Positions 60,373 to 64,000 of a stretch of DNA of 64,000 nt are shown one piece after another; the stretch's first letter is position 1, and the number at the start of each line of letters is the position of its first letter. The notes beneath the pieces were generated by a model that was not told the origin of the DNA, ran no database searches, and saw only the letters and a list, made by a program, of their open reading frames with translations. Made by a program: the position numbers and the translations under genes. The stretch is taken from positions 1,240,001-1,304,000 of the forward strand of contig NZ_JAIUCZ020000001.1 of the NCBI RefSeq assembly GCF_020176955.2, read 5' to 3'. This DNA comes from Nocardia sp. alder85J (lineage in GTDB: Bacteria; Actinomycetota; Actinomycetes; Mycobacteriales; Mycobacteriaceae).

Positions 60373-60720
60373 GACCAACAGCGGAAACACCCGCGAATGT
60401 TCAATTTTGCGGAATGCCCAGGGTGAATTTCTCGATCCCGAATCGGCACCCAACGGGAGAAAGAACTCGCGCGCCGCCGCGGTCCCGCACCACAATGCGA
60501 AGGGGAGCGGCAGCATCGACAGGAACAGCTACTTACCGGCTATCGAAATGGAACGCTCGGGCGGCGATCCGCACTCCGGCTCGACGGCCCGCTCCCGGCC
60601 GCGTGGTTCGCCGTTGACCTCCCGGCCGTCTGTTGTTCGACGGCAGTTGGAGTGGTGGTGCCGACGACCGTGCAAGGTGTGGCCGGTCGGGATCGGCCGG
60701 ATATCGACCCAGGAGCGCAG
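60373..60720. other. 348-bp gap, no clear gene
   Basis: This stretch is less GC-rich than its surroundings. A plus-strand frame from 60407 to 60724 (MRNAQGEFLDPESAPNGRKN onward) lacks a ribosome site and ends inside the next gene. No RNA gene or strong hairpin was seen. The promoter for the MgtE-N protein must lie here. Confidence 0.3.
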
Positions 60721-62046
60721 ATGACCAACTCGACATCACCGCAGACGTCGGCGACGACGATCCATCTGTCACGGCTGCTGAAATCTCCGGTGGACGCCCG
60801 CTCCGGTGAGTCGATCGGCCGCGTCGACGATCTGATCGTGCGCCTGAGCGGCGGCGACGCCTACCCGCCGGTGACCGGTGTGGTCGTGGGTGTCGGCGGT
60901 CGCGTGGTCTTCGTGGCCGCCGACCATATCGAGGAGTTCACCCCGGATCGGGTGGTGCTGGCGGTCGACAAGCTGAACCTGCGCGGGTTCGAGCGCCGCG
61001 AGGGGGAGGTGCTGCTGCGCGCCGACATCCTCGGCCACCGGCTCATCGACGTCGCGACCGCCGAACTGATCCGCGCCTACGATGTCGAACTCGATGACAC
61101 CGGTTCGGGCTGGGTGCTGGCGCGGCTGGACACCCGGCGGCCGGCGCGGTTCTTCGGTCTGATCAAGTCCGAGGGCGGGCATGCCTCGCGGGACTGGAAG
61201 GCGTTCGAGCCGTTGATCGGGCACAGCGGCTCGATCGCGGTGCGGCGGGTCGGCGGCCGGGTCAGCGGATTGAAGCCCGCCCAGATCGCGGACCTGCTCG
61301 AGGATGCGAACAAGCACGAGCAGGGCGAGATCCTCGACCGGGTGCGCGGCGATCCCGAACTGGAGGCCGACGTCTTCGAGGAACTGGACCCGGACAAGGC
61401 CAGCCGCCTGCTCGACGACATGCCCGACGACGAGGTGGCCGCGCTGCTGGGTCGGATGCGGCCCGACGACGCCGCCGACGCGGTGACCGATCTGCGCCAG
61501 TCCCGCCGTCGGCGGGTGCTGGATCTGATGCCGGCCGGGCAGCGCACCAAGGTGATCACCCTGCTGGGTTTCAATCCCGACAGCGCCGGTGGTCTGATGA
61601 ACGTCGATTTCGCCTCGTGTACAGCGGACGATACTGCGGCACAGGCACTCTCGGTGATCTCTGGAGCCCGCACCCTGCAACCCGAGGCCCTGCTGAAGGT
61701 GCACGTGCTGGCCGAGGCCGGGCGGCTGATCGGCGTGGTGTCGGTCATCCAACTGCTGCAAGCGGATCCGGGCACCGCCGTCGCCGACATCATGGACGGC
61801 GATCCGGTGCGGGTGGCCCCCGACGCCGACCTCACCGACATCGCGCTGCTGATGGCCGATTACAACCTCTACACGATCCCGGTCGTCGACGACACCGACC
61901 AGGTGCTCGGCGTCGTCACCGTCGACGACACCCTCGAGGCCACCATTCCCGAGGACTGGCGGCGCCGCGAACCCGCCCCGCGACCGGTGCGGGATTCGGA
62001 ACCCACCGCGACCACCGACGACGAGACCGCGAGCGGTACGGCGTAG
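60721..62046 (+). CDS. soluble PRC-barrel / MgtE-N / CBS-domain protein
   Basis: 441-residue protein. Residues ~15-180 form two PRC-barrel-like domains (LKSPVDARSGESIGRVDDLI, DILGHRLIDVATAELIRAYD). Residues ~190-310 are the MgtE intracellular N domain of helical repeats (LKPAQIADLLEDANKHEQGE, LDPDKASRLLDDMPDDEVAA, FNPDSAGGLMNVDFASC). Residues ~315-425 hold two CBS domains (LIGVVSVIQLLQADPG, YTIPVVDDTDQVLGVVTVDD). The MgtE membrane channel is missing. In MgtE these domains sense Mg2+, so here they probably act as a cytosolic sensor or gate for the transporter encoded two bases later. Confidence 0.85.
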   Translation: MTNSTSPQTSATTIHLSRLLKSPVDARSGESIGRVDDLIVRLSGGDAYPPVTGVVVGVGGRVVFVAADHIEEFTPDRVVLAVDKLNLRGFERREGEVLLRADILGHRLIDVATAELIRAYDVELDDTGSGWVLARLDTRRPARFFGLIKSEGGHASRDWKAFEPLIGHSGSIAVRRVGGRVSGLKPAQIADLLEDANKHEQGEILDRVRGDPELEADVFEELDPDKASRLLDDMPDDEVAALLGRMRPDDAADAVTDLRQSRRRRVLDLMPAGQRTKVITLLGFNPDSAGGLMNVDFASCTADDTAAQALSVISGARTLQPEALLKVHVLAEAGRLIGVVSVIQLLQADPGTAVADIMDGDPVRVAPDADLTDIALLMADYNLYTIPVVDDTDQVLGVVTVDDTLEATIPEDWRRREPAPRPVRDSEPTATTDDETASGTA

Positions 62047-62048
62047 CC

Positions 62049-63755
62049 ATGACGAACATCGGAGGAGACCACGCCACCCCCGCGCACGACGCGACCCCCG
62101 AACCCGCACGGCCGCAACCCGATCCGCCCCAGCGGGCACCTTCACCGCGGGCCTCGGCGGTGCTGGACTCGGCGCATCTCGGCGATATCGAGGGTGCGTT
62201 CGGCCGGATCAGCGTCACCGACACCGAGCACCCGCACACCCTGCGCACCCGGCTGGCGACGCTCGCCGCGATCGTCGGACCGGGCCTGATCGTGATGGTC
62301 GGCGACAACGACGCCGGTGGCGTCGCAACCTACGCCCAGGCCGGGCAGAACTACGGCTACAGCCTGCTGTGGGTGCTGCTGTTGCTGATCCCGGTGCTGA
62401 TCGTCAACCAGGAAATGGTCGTGCGGCTCGGCGCGGTCACCGGCGTCGGACATGCGCGCCTGATCAACGAGCGCTTCGGCCGCGGCTGGGGCTGGTTCTC
62501 CGTCGGCGACCTGTTCATCCTGAACTTTCTGACCATCGTCACCGAATTCATCGGTGTCTCCCTGGCAGCGGACTACTTCGGCATCTCGAAGTACATCGTG
62601 GTGCCGGTCGCGGCGATCGCGCTGGTGGCGATCATGGCCAGCGGCAGCTTCCGCCGCTGGGAGCGCGCGATGATGCTGTTCATTCTCGTTACCCTGTTGC
62701 AGCTCCCGATGCTGCTGCTGTCGCACCCCGATTGGGGCCGCGCGGCCACCCGTTTCGTCGTGCCCGGCATCTCCGGCGGCGTGACGTCCGACGCGGTGCT
62801 GCTGATCATCGCGATCGTCGGCACCACCGTCGCCCCCTGGCAGCTGTTCTTCCAGCAGTCCAACATCGTCGACAAACGCATCACCCCCCGGTTCATCGGC
62901 TACGAGCGCGCCGACACCACCCTGGGCGCCTTCGTGGTGGTTATCGGCGCGGCAGCGCTGATGATGACCGCCGACTACGCGGCGCGCGCCACCGGGGCCG
63001 TCGGCACGTTCAGCGACGCCGGGGCGATCGCGCACCTACTGGGCCGCGTCCATTCCTGGCTGGGGCCGATCTTCGCGATCGTGCTGCTGGACGCCTCGAT
63101 CATCGGCGCCGCGGCGGTCACCCTCGCCACCAGCTACGCCTTCGGCGACGTCTTCGGCATCAAACACTCGCTGCATCGCGGTTTCCAGGACGCCAAGCAG
63201 TTCTACGTCTCCTACATCGCGATGGTGCTGGCGGCCGCGATCATCGTGCTCATCCCCGGTGCGCCACTGGGTTTGATCACCACCGCGGTGCAGGCGCTGG
63301 CCGGCCTGCTGCTGCCCAGCGCGAGCGTGTTCCTGCTGCTGCTGTGCAACGACCCGCAGGTGCTCGGCCCGTGGGTGAATCGCCTCTGGCTCAACATCGT
63401 CGCCGGATTCATCGTCGCCGTCCTGCTGCTGCTGTCGGGAATCCTGATGGCCACCACCTTGTTCCCCGATCTCGACGTCACCGCCCTCGCCGCCTGGCTC
63501 GCGGTCGCGATGATCGTGCTCGTGGTGCTCGCCGCCGCCGTCCTGAAATGGCTGCAACGCCGCACCCCCGCGCCACCACCACCCCCGCGCATCGACGCCT
63601 CCGCCAAGGACCACTGGCGAATGCCGCCACTGACCCTGCTGGAGCCCGTAACCTGGTCGGCCGGAACGAAACTCGGCATGCTCGCCCTCCGTGGCTACCT
63701 CGTCGTCGGGGCGATCCTGTTGCTGGTCAAAGCGATCCAGCTCGGCCGCGGCTGA
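62049..63755 (+). CDS. Nramp-like divalent metal transporter, divergent motifs
   Basis: 568-residue membrane protein. After a ~70-residue proline-rich cytosolic start, about 11 helices follow. TM1 reads GPGLIVMVGDNDAGGVATYA, with DNDAGG in place of the canonical DPGN. TM6 reads IVGTTVAPWQLFFQQSN, with APWQ in place of MPHN, followed by NIVDKR. The missing metal-binding methionine suggests a substrate other than Mn2+/Fe2+, perhaps Mg2+ as in Nramp-related magnesium transporters. It starts two bases after the MgtE-N/CBS gene, so the two proteins are very likely partners. Confidence 0.82.
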   Translation: MTNIGGDHATPAHDATPEPARPQPDPPQRAPSPRASAVLDSAHLGDIEGAFGRISVTDTEHPHTLRTRLATLAAIVGPGLIVMVGDNDAGGVATYAQAGQNYGYSLLWVLLLLIPVLIVNQEMVVRLGAVTGVGHARLINERFGRGWGWFSVGDLFILNFLTIVTEFIGVSLAADYFGISKYIVVPVAAIALVAIMASGSFRRWERAMMLFILVTLLQLPMLLLSHPDWGRAATRFVVPGISGGVTSDAVLLIIAIVGTTVAPWQLFFQQSNIVDKRITPRFIGYERADTTLGAFVVVIGAAALMMTADYAARATGAVGTFSDAGAIAHLLGRVHSWLGPIFAIVLLDASIIGAAAVTLATSYAFGDVFGIKHSLHRGFQDAKQFYVSYIAMVLAAAIIVLIPGAPLGLITTAVQALAGLLLPSASVFLLLLCNDPQVLGPWVNRLWLNIVAGFIVAVLLLLSGILMATTLFPDLDVTALAAWLAVAMIVLVVLAAAVLKWLQRRTPAPPPPPRIDASAKDHWRMPPLTLLEPVTWSAGTKLGMLALRGYLVVGAILLLVKAIQLGRG

Positions 63756-63765
63756 CCGTCACCGC

Positions 63766-63779
63766 CCCGCGTTCGGGGT
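63766..63779 (+). terminator. short hairpin after the Nramp-like gene
   Basis: CCCCG-CGTT-CGGGG lies ten bases after the stop. It is a small but perfect hairpin and a plausible terminator of the two-gene metal operon. Confidence 0.35.
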
Positions 63780-63911
63780 CCGAGGGAACGATGACGAGAT
63801 CGAACCTTGTCTCGGCCGGTCCGGCGAGTGGGATACGGATGCGGATCAGGCCACAGGCGTGGCGGATTCGGTGTCCGGGCCGGACTGTTCGAGAACCCGT
63901 CGCCGGTTGGT

Positions 63912-64000
63912 TCAGGTGGCGTGTCGTGGGCGTGGGGCGACAGGTGTGGGCCGGTAGCGGCGGCCGCCGATGGTCGCCGGCCGGTAGCGCACCTTCGGGT
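63912..64000 (-). CDS. possible 3' end of a minus-strand gene leaving the window
   Basis: The minus strand is open from the window edge to a TGA at 63912 and reads KVRYRPATIGGRRYRPTPVA then PRPRHAT. It is short and arginine/proline-rich, so it may be chance. The bases 63780-63911 show no gene. Confidence 0.2.
   Translation of the reverse strand, partial: PKVRYRPATIGGRRYRPTPVAPRPRHAT

Noticed and set aside
60407..60724. A 105-codon plus-strand ORF
   Set aside because: No ribosome site, composition changes midway, and it runs into the start of the MgtE-N gene.

Overview
The window is about 64 kb of very GC-rich DNA with strong G/C bias at third codon positions. Its families point to a mycolic-acid actinobacterium, most likely Nocardia or a close relative: a KasA/KasB-type ketosynthase, Streptomyces-style 'conservon' signalling operons, actinobacterial mIHF, the GabD2-type dehydrogenase, several F420/flavin LLM oxidoreductases, and many TetR/MarR regulators. 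The genus is inferred from gene content. Nearly all of the window reads as chromosomal housekeeping or catabolic DNA. The 51.6-60.7 kb stretch looks accessory and contains gene fragments.

Layout. 0-5.2 kb: a truncated DUF1906 gene, a ketosynthase, and a methionine-salvage operon (a fused MtnA-MtnB enzyme, MtnD, MtnC). 5.3-13.3 kb: two tandem conservons on the minus strand, each sensor kinase > roadblock > DUF742 > small GTPase. 13.3-25.1 kb: a LysE exporter, succinate-semialdehyde dehydrogenase, secreted and lipoproteins, a membrane M50-like protease, a MarR/epoxide hydrolase pair, two LLM oxidoreductases and an HsaA-like flavin monooxygenase. 25.2-31.2 kb: OhrR-Ohr peroxide defence, an MFS exporter, a ClpX-type zinc-finger protein, TetR, hydrolase and nucleotidyltransferase genes. 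31.5-37.1 kb: an esterase and a branched-chain-type ABC importer in which LivH, LivM and LivG are one polypeptide, with LivF and the binding protein divergent from it. 37.1-44.3 kb: a DUF885 peptidase, a secreted protein, a double-hotdog thioesterase-like protein, an epimerase/TetR pair with a clear operator, a MerR regulator and a hydrolase.

44.3-50.9 kb is the most distinctive part. An SDR and a TetR gene diverge from a translationally coupled LuxE-like/LuxC-like pair (acyl activation plus acyl reduction to aldehyde). These converge on a DUF2889 gene that sits in an operon with a luciferase-like (LLM) oxidoreductase. It reads as a small, regulated acyl/aldehyde module rather than a luminescence operon.

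51.0-60.7 kb: mIHF, a tRNA-Leu(GAG), the decayed C-terminus of a Tn3-family transposase, an aldo/keto reductase with an XRE regulator, a DUF6461 gene, and remnants of SDR, GGDEF and methyltransferase genes around a MarR-controlled dehydrogenase/carboxymuconolactone-decarboxylase fusion. It ends with the CbtB-CbtA cobalt transporter behind a cobalamin riboswitch. 60.7-63.8 kb: a soluble PRC/MgtE-N/CBS protein followed by a divergent Nramp-like transporter, plausibly a Mg2+/Mn2+ sensing and transport pair. All functions are read from sequence by eye; no database search was possible.
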